Shown: piece after piece, positions 51,801-61,205 of the stretch
Layout: every line of letters begins with the position of its first letter
Numbering within the stretch: position 1 is the first letter of the stretch
Origin: Aquila chrysaetos chrysaetos
Taxonomy: Eukaryota > Chordata > Aves > Accipitriformes > Accipitridae
DNA: 64,000 bases
Assembly (NCBI RefSeq): GCF_900496995.4
Contig: NC_044005.1
Location: forward strand, 18,047,363 to 18,111,362
Direction: 5' to 3'
Program-made: the position numbers and the translations under genes
The notes under the pieces: model-generated
Databases searched by the model: none
What the model was told of the DNA's origin: nothing
Seen by the model: the letters and a program-made list of their open reading frames with translations, nothing else

Positions 51801-51910
51801 TAACTTTAAAAATGTGCCCAAGGTAGCAGAGGAAGTCGTGGCTAGTAGTGGGACTACAACCCAAGAAATCCTGGTTCTGGTTCAGGGATCGTAGCCCTAG
51901 CCAATATCCA
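51801..51910 (-). mobile_element. MIR-like CORE-SINE relic, reverse orientation
   Basis: The + strand reads 'atgtgcccaaggtagcagagg', 'gctagtagtgggactacaac', 'ccaagaaatcctgg' and 'tagccctagcca'. This is the order of the core and tRNA-like head of a reversed MIR-type SINE ('cttgcccaaggtcacac', 'gggactcgaacccagg', 'accactagacca'). Only the core-to-head half is visible. Confidence 0.5.
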
Positions 51911-53758
51911 CCTCAACACTTCAGTAGTGTGACTGCTGCAGACAAATCATCACGTTCTTCCTCATACCAGTCCTGGTGCTACAAAACACTTAACGTGTTA
52001 TTAAGCAAAACATATTTCAAGCCTGTCATTTATTCAGGGCCTGCAGTCTTACAAGCACCATGTCATCTATCTTCCTTATAAGTGGGAAAAACTCCTGGAC
52101 TCTATTTTCTCTCCATAGAAACTACAGAATAGAAGCCAATGCAATTAATGAAAAGCACTGGTATCATGTGGACAAGAATAGGGCACAAATTCAGCCCTTT
52201 CTTCAGCCATTCAGTCTAATGGGAAATATGCCTGTGTGTGGACCACATGATTGGGGCCAAAGACTGGATTTAATATAACCACAGCCCAATCATTTCCCCA
52301 AGGGAACTGTCAACTACCAGTGCAAAACAGAAAAGATGCTGATTACCTGGGCCAAACTATGCTCTTGTTTGTGTCAGAACAATATCCCTGATTGCACTTG
52401 CTTCCGTGCGACTGAGGGTCGAGTTTGACTCTGTGTCCTCAGTTCCCTGGGTTGTCTTTGAAGCACAGGAACAACGCTTCGAGACAGCGACTTGGACAAT
52501 TGCTAATGGCAGAAAAATCCACCGTTCTTCTGACATTAAGGCATTGTAAATACTGAAAGAAAAGAAATCTGTGTTGTATTTTTTTGGCGTACAATGCCTA
52601 AAGCCTTATCTCTCATTCTGTCAGGAACCAAGAACTATGTATACAGATGGTGCAATTTATTATGTTCTGTACTGTGACCAAGTGCTGAAATACCTTCAGG
52701 AAATCACCAGAAAGCCTGAAAAGCTTTGCTGTCTCTTGTGACTCCAGCTCACTAAAACTATAATTGAATGAGCACAATATATTAAGCACTGCGTGTTACG
52801 CAGTAGACTTACAGAAAAGGACGCCATCTTTTTCAGCATCATTACAGAAAATATATTTGCTGTACAATTACTGCCTATACCTGTGGTAATAACATCTCTG
52901 CCTCTCTGTATTCTGCCCTTACAAAGCCCCAAGATGGGGATTTACAAATAAATGTCTAGGCTCAATGAGTCTACCTCAACTCATGTGTAACTCCTTTAAA
53001 TTCCACTATGCCATTCTCATTTGTAAGATGTTGCTGGGCCTGATAGTCCTAACATTTAAACCAATGTCTGTTGGGGCTGAAATGAATGGAGATAGGTTGG
53101 TGTAGCAGTGGTACGAAAAGAGAATTTCAGCCCTCTATCAGCTGAGAGGTTAATGTATTTCCATTCCTGCTTCACTGAGCAGATTTTTATGAAACTGATT
53201 ATTAAACTTGGCTCAGTGGGTGCCAGAAATACAAAGAAAAACTAAACTCAGTATCCTTAAACTCATTCATCTCTGGGTATGAAATATAAACCCTGGGCCC
53301 AACATTTTGTCCAAACCCATTTGCTTACTGCATTTGAAACACTGAAAGCAGCACCCCTGTGCCATGGACCCAACAGCAGACATTTATGGTCATCCTGATA
53401 CCCACCAAGGCCAAGCTGCAGCAATGGCCACCATTCACAGAGCAACTGTTCTGCTCATTAACTGTTTCACTGGAAGCAAAACCATCTTCATCTTTGATTT
53501 TGTACTCTCCATCTTCAATTCTCTACTGTTTCCTTTCTGTGGGGATGGGAAGGCCAGGCTGCGGCACCTTGATATTGGGGGACGCTTTATCCACTTCCCC
53601 GCAAGCACTGTTAAAACATTTCCGCGTGCTTTGTTATTACATGGAAACACGAATGCCATGGAGCGTCCTCCTTATTGCATCCCAGAGACACTGGGCTGGG
53701 GACGCAGACCGGACAACTCCCACCTGTCACAGGACGAGCCCTTGCATCACTCCAGGGG

Positions 53759-53862
53759 AAAAAAAAAGAAATAAAATAAAATAAAATAAAACAAAAAAAC
53801 CCAAACAACCCCCCCCCCCAAACCCGCCCCCCCCCCCCCAAAAAAAAAACCAAAACCAAACC
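53759..53862 (+). repeat. A-rich/(AAAAT)n and poly-C compound simple repeat
   Basis: An A9 run leads into (AAAAT)n at about 53,769-53,790, then A7, C-rich runs (53,809-53,819 and 53,827-53,839) and an A10 run. It lies just upstream of the PRIMA1 CpG island and marks the change from AT-rich to GC-rich DNA. Minus-strand long frames in this area pass through it. Confidence 0.9.
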
Positions 53863-54199
53863 ACCTGGCTGCAATTTGGGATGAGGCTCCTCCAGGACAC
53901 GGGGGTGCCGCGGTGGGTCCCTCGCCTCCCCCTCGGCTTGGTCCCGCTCCCGGGTGCGGGCAGCGGGCGGTTGCGGCGCCTGCCGGCCCCGCCGGAGCTC
54001 CCCGAGCCGCCGCGGGGGCCGCCCCCGGCCCGGGCCGGCCCCGCCGGGGCCGAGCGGGGGAAAGCCGCCGCCGGGAGGAGCCCGGGCGGGGAGGGAGAGA
54101 CGAGGGGAGCCGAGCGCGCAAGGGACTGCCTCGATGGGCTTGAAAAATCACTGCAGCAGCAGCGGCGGCGGGCAGGGGGGAGATGCAATCCCCGGGCTG

Positions 54200-54341
54200 C
54201 GCTGCCACGCCGCTCTCCCCGCCTCTCCGGCTCCGGCAGCGCCCCCGGCAGCGCCCGGCGCCTCTACCCCCGCGCCCGGCTCCAAACTTTTTCCGCCGCC
54301 CGCTCCCCACGCCGGGGTGGGAGGGAGCCCCGGGCTCAGCG
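54200..54341 (+). other. PRIMA1: Candidate non-coding first exon of PRIMA1 (3' end at donor 54,342)
   Basis: The sequence CAGCG/GTGAGC at 54,337-54,347 is a good splice donor. A matching acceptor with a pyrimidine-rich tract ends in CCAG at 54,691-54,694, about 40 bases before the start codon. I recall that mammalian PRIMA1 has a non-coding first exon, which fits. The exon's left edge is only a placeholder. Alternatively transcription starts downstream and the 5' UTR is unspliced. Confidence 0.35.
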
Positions 54342-54416
54342 GTGAGCGCCGGCCGGGGAGCCCCCGGCGCGGGCAAGCTGCCGGCGGCGGCCGGCGGAGC
54401 ATCCCGGGGAGGGGAA

Positions 54417-54463
54417 GCCGGCGGGGCGGGCGGGGAGGGAGGGGGGCGGGCAGGGCGGGGGTG
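54417..54463 (+). promoter_or_regulatory. GC-box cluster with G-quadruplex potential
   Basis: Repeated GGGCGGG/GGGGAGGGAGGG tracts supply several Sp1/KLF-type GC boxes and more than four closely spaced G-runs of three or more on the + strand. The cluster lies about 270-320 bp upstream of the PRIMA1 start codon. If the predicted 5' intron is real, it falls inside that intron; otherwise it is core promoter or 5' UTR sequence. Confidence 0.6.
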
Positions 54464-54735
54464 GAGGCACGTCTCCCTGCTGGGGGAGCCGGGACTTGCA
54501 GGGCGCTGGGTTTTCCCGACCACCCTTTCCCCTCCCCACCCGCCCATCTCCCTGCCTCCCCCCCCCCCCCCCGCCTTCCCTCTTCCCTCCCTCCATCCCT
54601 CCCTCCCCTCCAGAATTAAAGTTGGGACAGTCGCGCTCCGGGGATGGGTGCGAGCCAACGCCTCTGCTGCCGGCTCGCTCTGCTCCCTCCCCAGGTCGCC
54701 CGGAGCCCGCGCCCCCGCCCGCCCGCCCAGGAGGG

Positions 54736-54828
54736 ATGCTGCTCCGGGAGCTGCTGGGGCTGCTCCGCTGCTGCTGGCCCTCCCTGCTGCTGCACTGTGC
54801 CCTCCACCCGCTCTGGGGCTCCGTCCAG
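54736..54828 (+). CDS. PRIMA1: PRIMA1 first coding exon: start codon and signal peptide (residues 1-31)
   Basis: This exon begins proline-rich membrane anchor 1 (PRiMA), the type I membrane protein that tethers tetrameric acetylcholinesterase and butyrylcholinesterase at neuronal surfaces. The 31 codons run from MLLRELLGLL to HPLWGSVQ and match the mammalian N-terminus as I recall it, including the conserved LLLHCALHPLWG stretch. The hydrophobic core (about residues 5-24) is a secretory signal. Cleavage is expected after Gly35 in the next exon, as in mammals. The ATG has a purine at -3. The exon ends at CAG/GTAGGG in phase 0. The acceptor at 54,694 suggests the whole exon is 54,695-54,828, with 41 bases of 5' UTR. 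An out-of-frame upstream ATG at 54,644 would be removed by that splice. Confidence 0.93.
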
Positions 54829-57800
54829 GTAGGGCCGCCCGAGCCTGCCTGGAGCTGCGCCGCGCCCGCCCGCCCGCCGGGAGCGGGGGACGGCGGGGCG
54901 GGAGCGGGGGGCGCGGCGGGCAGAGCCCCGCGGGGCCGGGAGCGGGGCCGGTGGTGGCGGTGGCGCAGGCGGCCCCCGGGGCGGGGAGAGCTGTTGCTCC
55001 TCTCGGCGCGGTGCCCCCCGTGGCGGCCGCTGCGGGACGGAGTGCGAGAGGGCTGGGCGGCTGGCTCCGAGCCCCCGGCAGCGCCGGACTCGGCGTGGGC
55101 TCTCTGAGCAAGAGGTAGTTGACTTTCTTCGGCGCGCCGGCGGCCGGAGGGTTTGAAAGCGCATTTTGCTGTAGGCGGCAAGGTGCACGGGAGGAAGCGG
55201 TGCACGGAGCCAAGCTCCGGCAGCCTAATTTTGGTAATGGTTTGCCGTGGGTTTTCGATGTTGATTGCGAACTGAGGATTCCCTGGGTAAAGGGCCGAAT
55301 CGGCTTTCGCCAACTCCGACGCTGTGATGTCGTGTGACCTTGCTTGCAATGTGGGGTGGCCGGCGAGGCGGACTGGGAGAGATGAGTATACGGTGAGGGA
55401 GAGCGCCCATCCGGTTCCCAGAATCAGAACGGCAGCAAAGCTCAACTCAAATGCGTCACTTTGATATTTTAAAGTTTATTTATAATATATGTCTTAAGAG
55501 GAGTGATTGATGAGCCAGCCAAGTGCTGTTCGAGAGCAGAACAATTACAGTTTCTTTCTTGGAGAAAACACGGTGGAGACTCCACGTCTTTTACTCCCTG
55601 TTCTAAACTTAGTGACTCCCGAAAGATTAGAGAGAGATGTTGTTTGTTTTAGCATCTTGTCTCTTGCCGTGAGTGACACAGAGGATTTGTGCGCCTTAGA
55701 GATTAAAAAGAGCAGAAATACAGTAAAAACAACCTCCTTTAAACCAATGCCCCCATCGTAAAAATCTCTGCCGGCGCTACCTTCCTGCTGTCCTGCTCAA
55801 GTATTCAGGTAGCTAAGCTTAAGTTAAAACTGTAACCGCATTTTTAAGCGAAGTGCAGTTGTGTAAAAAGAGATGCCTTCTGCAACCTCTCTCCTGTAAT
55901 CAGTCAGTCAATCAAGCAGGCAAAAAAAAAACCTTGCATAAATATCTTTCTGGCAAACTACTCAGATGATCTAAGCCAATCTTTCAAAAATAATTAACAT
56001 TTGTAAGAAGTGAAACAGGCTCTGAGAAATGCAAAAGCCAAGGGGCCCAGCCTTTGCTTGCAATAATTTGGAAGTTTTGTTGTCCCATTCGTCAACTGTA
56101 CTTGTGCTATTGCCTGCTGTTCTGTGGAAGGGCAATCAATAAATCTCCTCATACTCAAGCTTTTTTCCAGCTCTCCCAAAACCAGGATGCCAAGGCTCCC
56201 ATCAGCAGGTACCAATGGGAAGGGCAGGTGTGGAGCGCTCACCGGCATGCTGGCCTTCCTGTGACTGAAACTCCCTCATCTTTGAATCCCTCCCATGACT
56301 CCTTTCCCTATGTTGAGTCATAATCCTTGCTCTTATCTTCAAAGTCCTGCAAGCCATACTCTCCTTGAGTAATTCAGTAATGTCGCATCATGTCGCTCCC
56401 CTGCCCCTGCTCCATCTATAGCAGCCATCGTGTTTTCTCACGTCTCTTCTCCCAGCCCCACTTCAGCCATTCGTCCCTGCGATGACTTACTTGTGGTGTG
56501 GCCTTCCCTCCCACATCTTTGCATTCCCTCCTCAGGCCCTGCCTTGAGGCACTTAAGAGAATCAGTCAGATGCTAATCAGAGGAGAAGCATTTATCTGAT
56601 TAAAAAAACCCACAAAACTGAACCAAAACCCACAATCTTTTCTTATTAGCATCGTAGCCAGCACTGTGACAAGAAGGAAGGGATGATTCTGTCTGAGGCT
56701 TTTGACATAATTAAAAAAAAGAGCAGTAAGTGTCATGATAAATAGCAGGGTCACGTTTTTTCTGGTTTCATAAACATGGATCTGGATTAACTCTGATGTG
56801 AATTATGCAGAGCCGTCCTGGGATTTACGCAGCAGTGTTGAGATCTCATCTCTGTAGACTGCTTCCAAGAGAGAAAGCTCTTGCCACATCAGCAGGCTTT
56901 TAGAGGTCTCTGTGCCTTTTCAGTCAACTGCACTTTTCTGTTCAAGCTTTCCTCCTTTCACCTGATTCAAAAAGTCACAAGAGGGCCACCCTCTGGGGAC
57001 TGTATTAATCCTCTTTTCCCATCCCACTCTGTAGAGCATGCTCATGGACTGCTGCAACCCCGGGGGAGTCTACTGAAATACTAAACGGCTCTGACCACAT
57101 GCAGATTTATTCTTCCACTCTGTGCAAAGCAGGACTAGGACCACTGTTTCCGAATGAAACGTCAGATTAAAATAAATACGTCACAGGCACAAACTTCAAC
57201 AGAGAGGCTGCAAAAGGAAACCATCAGTTACCACTTTCTGTTTGCTTTTCCCGTGACATTTGTGGATCAGATTTTCATTTCCATGAATATTTAAAAACAT
57301 TCCTCCTTTTTGCAAGGCGTGTTCATATCAAGTGCCCAGATCCATAAAGTCAACTCTATGTATTTTCAGAGCAGGGCAAAAAATGCATCAGCTTGAAGTC
57401 CAGGCAACATATATGTCCAAACTGGCCAACTGCTGAGTGTGTTAAGAAAGCCTCATGCCAAGCAAGCAACCAAGTTTTAGGCAGGCCGAGGAGACACCTG
57501 CATTCCTCCTGCACCTGGAACAGCTGGAAGGTGCAGAAGTAACAACTCGGGAGCAAGCCCTGTGTGGTCCATCTCCAGAGATGTCCTCTTGCCAAGGCAA
57601 CCTCTGTGCCATGGACTGCCTGGCAGCCTGGTGGGTGTCTGGTTAGTCATTATCTATGAAGTGCTTCCAAAGTCTTTCTGGGGCTGTGGTAGTGTCCAGC
57701 AGAATAAACAAGCAGTAAAGTTTGAGGCCGGGCTCAAATTAGCTGACCTGGCCAGAGAACGATTAGGCTCTTTCAACATGCCTTTTTTCTCCTGCCATCT

Positions 57801-60800
57801 CCTGTAAAGGCAGCTTACTTTGAATTGCAGACAGTAAGAAAGAAACATGGAGTAATTTATTTCATCATCCTCTGCCAGAGCAAGATTGTTCCCTAAAGCA
57901 TATTTTCTAGTGATTTGTTCTGCTTACCTTTAGAAGACACAAGTAATAGCCTTCATTCCCTTCATAAAAAGACTAATAGACATCAACAGTGGGATTTATT
58001 TTTTTCTTGAAAAGGAGCCAAATGTCTTTTATTTTTTTCTTAATTCTATCTTGCTACTGTTAGTTAATCTTCTTGCAGCAGTCCTTGACTATTTCTCTCC
58101 TCCTCGAGGCCCTCAACCTCGATTTGGGTCTTTCCCTTTCCTGACAGATTTCAGCCAGCTTATGATATCTTTGTAATTTTAAACTAACCCTCTAAGACAA
58201 ACCCCTGGTGAGGTAGTATCTGTGTTCCTGCAGGTATCTTCTAACAACCAGACATTTTACTGAGTGACAAGAGAAGGGAAACAAACAGGTGCTAAAGCCC
58301 ATGCTTTTAAATGAGCATTTTAAAATGATAATGGGGAATTTTGATAAAGGTTCAGACTAAGGTATTGAGAGACAAAGCAACTTCCCCCCCCCCCCCCCCC
58401 CAGATAATACTTTACAAGTACACAGGAGCAGGGAGTGGCTGGGCATGTATAGGGTTAATCTTGTCTGCAAAGTAATTGAGAAAAATATCCACTGGTTTCT
58501 GAGGACACTCTATTACTAGCCTAAGGTAGGAGAGCCTCCAGAGATTTAAAAGCAGTCAATAGCTCTAAAAAAAGACAGAGAAAGCCTTTGGTTCTGGTTG
58601 ATATTAAGTTAGAGCAATAAGTCAATGTAGCTTTTCCATACCAGCACCGTCTTCAGACTTTTATACACAAAGCTGCTTCTGGTCTGCAAAAGCAGCTGGC
58701 TCCAAGTCTGCTGAATGTTATTCCACCCTGTCTCTATCCTCTCCCATTGCACTGGCTCCTGCGAGACTGTAGCGAGCCGTAGGGGTCAGCAACCGGGGAA
58801 CTAGGTAGGGGACAGTAATTGTAGCTGGGAGTTAATCGTTGCTTCCTAATCAGCTGCTGGGGCCAGCGGAGAGATGTCACCTTGCCTCTTCTGTCAGCAC
58901 AGCAAATGTTGTCACACCAGTACAACTAGGAGGTACCCCACTGCGCGGAGCGGGTGCTCTTCTGACGGAGCTCCTCTTGGGAGAGTCCCTAACACCCCAA
59001 CCCAGCGTGTGAACAGCATTGGAAGAGCTGAAGCAGTATGGAGGATATTCTGCTGCCTGTGATCACTTACTTGAAAAATAAATAAGCCTGCTTAGCAGAC
59101 AGATTTATTACCAGCCGTGAGGGATTATGAAGCCGAGTCACTTTGATTCATTAGAGCATTCAGAGAGTTTGTGTAAGTTGCTGGCTGCTGTCTGGGATGG
59201 TCTTTAACCGTTCTCTTACTGTTACCTGATGGTGAAGGGGAAAGTTGGAAAGCACTTGTGCTGAATTTGTTTTTCCCTATGTTTGGTAATAGATTTTGAC
59301 AAGCTGTTTAAAGAGCTGAGCCTTCTGACTTGTGCTGTGCCGAGCCATCCTTCCAACTCAGCTACACGTAGCCTCTTCTATTCTTTCCTCCCTCTCTGTA
59401 ATATTTAAGCAACAAAGCCCTACCTCCATTTCCCCGAGGCCAGAGTAATGCATCTTTCTGCATTTAGAAACCTCCTACGCATGTGAACATGTCCTTTGTG
59501 CAGTGATGTTGTTTTAATTAGCCACGTCTCTCTTTTTGGCCAGAAATACATGAAATGACTGTGTACAGCTTTCCTGCAGCCAAGAGGCAGCACAGCACCC
59601 TTGGTGCCCAGCCGTGGGTGGTGGGAGAGGCTGGCTGGCCAGGCTGGGGGCTGGGGGCTAACGTTGAAAGGGGAGAGGAGACACTGTGTGCCCGGAGCTG
59701 GCAGGGGAAGTGAGACAAAGCTTGGGCAGGAGAGAGGAGGGGGCAGAAGGCAACCCTGGGTGACCCTGGGGGTAGGCAGGGAGGCAGAAGAGGCCTGCCT
59801 AAAACAGGTCAGAAAGCATGGCGTGAGACATCCTCTTTGTAATGACAACATGTCGTGGAAAAGAGCTAATTAAAGAAGATGATGTTAGGCCAAAACTATT
59901 AGGACAATAACCCGCCCAAGACCGAACCAGACAAGGCAACAGCTGAATGCTAGCATAACTATCCTTAGCTTAAGCAAGACACAAGTCTGTCCCAGGTGGT
60001 CTCCTAATTCTACATTCAAGGTGCTCGTTAGATAACGTGCTTATTCATCTTTTAGACTTTGTCTCCTTAAAGTTGTATCCAGTATTTTCCATCTATCAGT
60101 CCATTCAAAAAGAGCTGCTTAGAGACCTCTGAAGTTAACACCTCTCAGAAGCTCCGGCGATGTTCAGCAAATTTCCTTTTCATTAGGGACTTACTCCATT
60201 TTGTAGTGTTAGATTAGGAATTTTACTGAATATTCCTTAAATCCCTAGTCATGTAAATATTACCGATGGTAAGAAAAATGTGCTGTTAATAAACGGTCCT
60301 TGTCACAACTAGATCAACCCATTCGATATATTGTATACCAATACTGGCTAAATCATTGTCCGTGGCCAAGCGTTACCTACACTTGGGTTCTGCAGTGCCC
60401 ACCTTCAACTTTATTACTAGCCAACACTGCATGTTACAGAAGCTACAAGTCACAGTCTGTGGCATTTCCATTTTGAGCATGTCATTGCTGTGGTGCACAG
60501 ATGAGGAAAATGTGGGCTCCCTCTCCTCCTGGTGGGAAGTGAAACACTGTGAAATGCTCTCTGAACATCAAAGCCAGGCTGGCAAAGCAGAGGAGAGATC
60601 TCTGGCTTTCTGTTCTGCCATAAGGAAAATGAACATAATCCTGACCCTAACTGTCTTGTAATTTTTATTAGCTCTCTTTGGCTTGCAGCAATGACCCTGT
60701 GAATAATGCATGCTGCTAGATGGCTTTCCTAAGGAAAGAAGGCTTACGCAATCATATTGTCTGCCACTACCCGCCTTCTCCTTACCCCGTAATAACTCAG

Positions 60801-61054
60801 AAAGCAGCTGGCCAATTTCAAACAAATTTGACAGAGGGAAAGAGGTCTTGAAGATATTGTGTTAAGTAAAAAAATAAAAAATGGAAACCATGTAGGGAAG
60901 AGACCTCCTTGTAGTGGCCTTAGTGAGGGACATGAGCTCAGTTCTCGCTACAGGTCTGAGGTGCCACTCGGGTACTCAAGTCCGAGAAACACAATTCATG
61001 GAGAATCAGTTTTCACTGTTTCTGCTGCTCATGCAATGACTCGTTTCTTCACAG
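54829..61054 (+). other. PRIMA1: PRIMA1 intron between signal-peptide and PRAD exons
   Basis: This intron of 6,226 bp has GTAGGG at its 5' end and a pyrimidine-rich TTTCTTCACAG at its 3' end. Its first few hundred bases are still CpG-rich. It holds a C20 run (58,384-58,403). No other exon, LTR or clear SINE was recognised within it. Intronic open frames of up to 143 codons do not resemble known proteins. Confidence 0.85.
58384..58403 (+). repeat. Poly(C) run, 20 bases, in PRIMA1 intron
   Basis: An uninterrupted homopolymer of 20 C on the + (transcribed-sense) strand. It corresponds to G20 on the template strand. Length may be unreliable because such runs are prone to sequencing error. Confidence 0.9.
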
Positions 61055-61205
61055 GTCACTCAGGGTGAGCCCCAGAAGTCATGCTCCAAGCCTGTAGCAG
61101 AGAAAGTCACAGAGAGCTGCCAGCAAATTTGCCAGTGCAGGCCGCCTCCACCGCTACCACCGCCTCCTCCACCTCCACCGCCCCCGAGGTTGCTAGTGGT
61201 GCCGA
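61055..61205 (+). CDS. PRIMA1: PRIMA1 second coding exon: cysteine region and PRAD (residues 32-81)
   Basis: The exon follows TTTCTTCACAG and continues the frame in phase 0. It encodes VTQGEPQKSCSK and then a cysteine region with Cys41, Cys53, Cys57 and Cys59. The proline-rich attachment domain follows at residues 60-76 (Arg, four Pro, Leu, ten Pro, Arg). In known PRiMA and ColQ proteins this polyproline helix is wrapped by four C-terminal tails of AChE-T, with nearby cysteines bonding two of them. The exon ends after the first base of a codon at A/GTAAGT (phase 1). Compared with the mammalian protein as I recall it, there are about five extra residues between Cys41 and Cys53 (PVAEK region). 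The proline codons are mixed (CCG, CCT, CCA, CCC), so the tract is not a simple microsatellite. Confidence 0.95.

Larger units (their letters stand above)
46598..53756. other. Intergenic sequence, no gene confirmed
   Basis: No exon of a known gene is recognised. A two-copy 15-bp repeat (47,321-47,350), a MIR-like relic (51,801-51,910) and a 7-bp-arm hairpin (52,788-52,804) are present. Several minus-strand segments have open frames bounded by good splice signals (see findings), but no family can be assigned, so they are not called as genes. Confidence 0.45.
53880..55380 (+). promoter_or_regulatory. PRIMA1: CpG island covering the PRIMA1 promoter and first exons
   Basis: From about 53,880 the sequence becomes very GC-rich with dense CpG dinucleotides, strongest at 53,960-55,110 and tapering by about 55,380. 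It overlaps the exon with the PRIMA1 start codon, as expected of a CpG-island promoter. No TATA box at a sensible distance is evident, so initiation is probably dispersed. Very long open frames on both strands (up to 488 codons) are a product of low stop-codon frequency in GC-rich DNA. The exact transcription start is not determinable here. Confidence 0.85.

Noticed and set aside
54183..55118. 311-codon + strand open frame overlapping the PRIMA1 start exon in another register
   Set aside because: Same compositional cause. It is out of frame with the recognised PRiMA signal peptide and crosses the GT donor without any conserved motif.
53747..55213. 488-codon minus-strand open frame across the CpG island
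   Set aside because: It passes through simple repeats and GC-rich DNA with few stop codons. The peptide is low-complexity Pro/Ala/Gly/Arg sequence, and the + strand of the same interval carries the conserved PRIMA1 exon.
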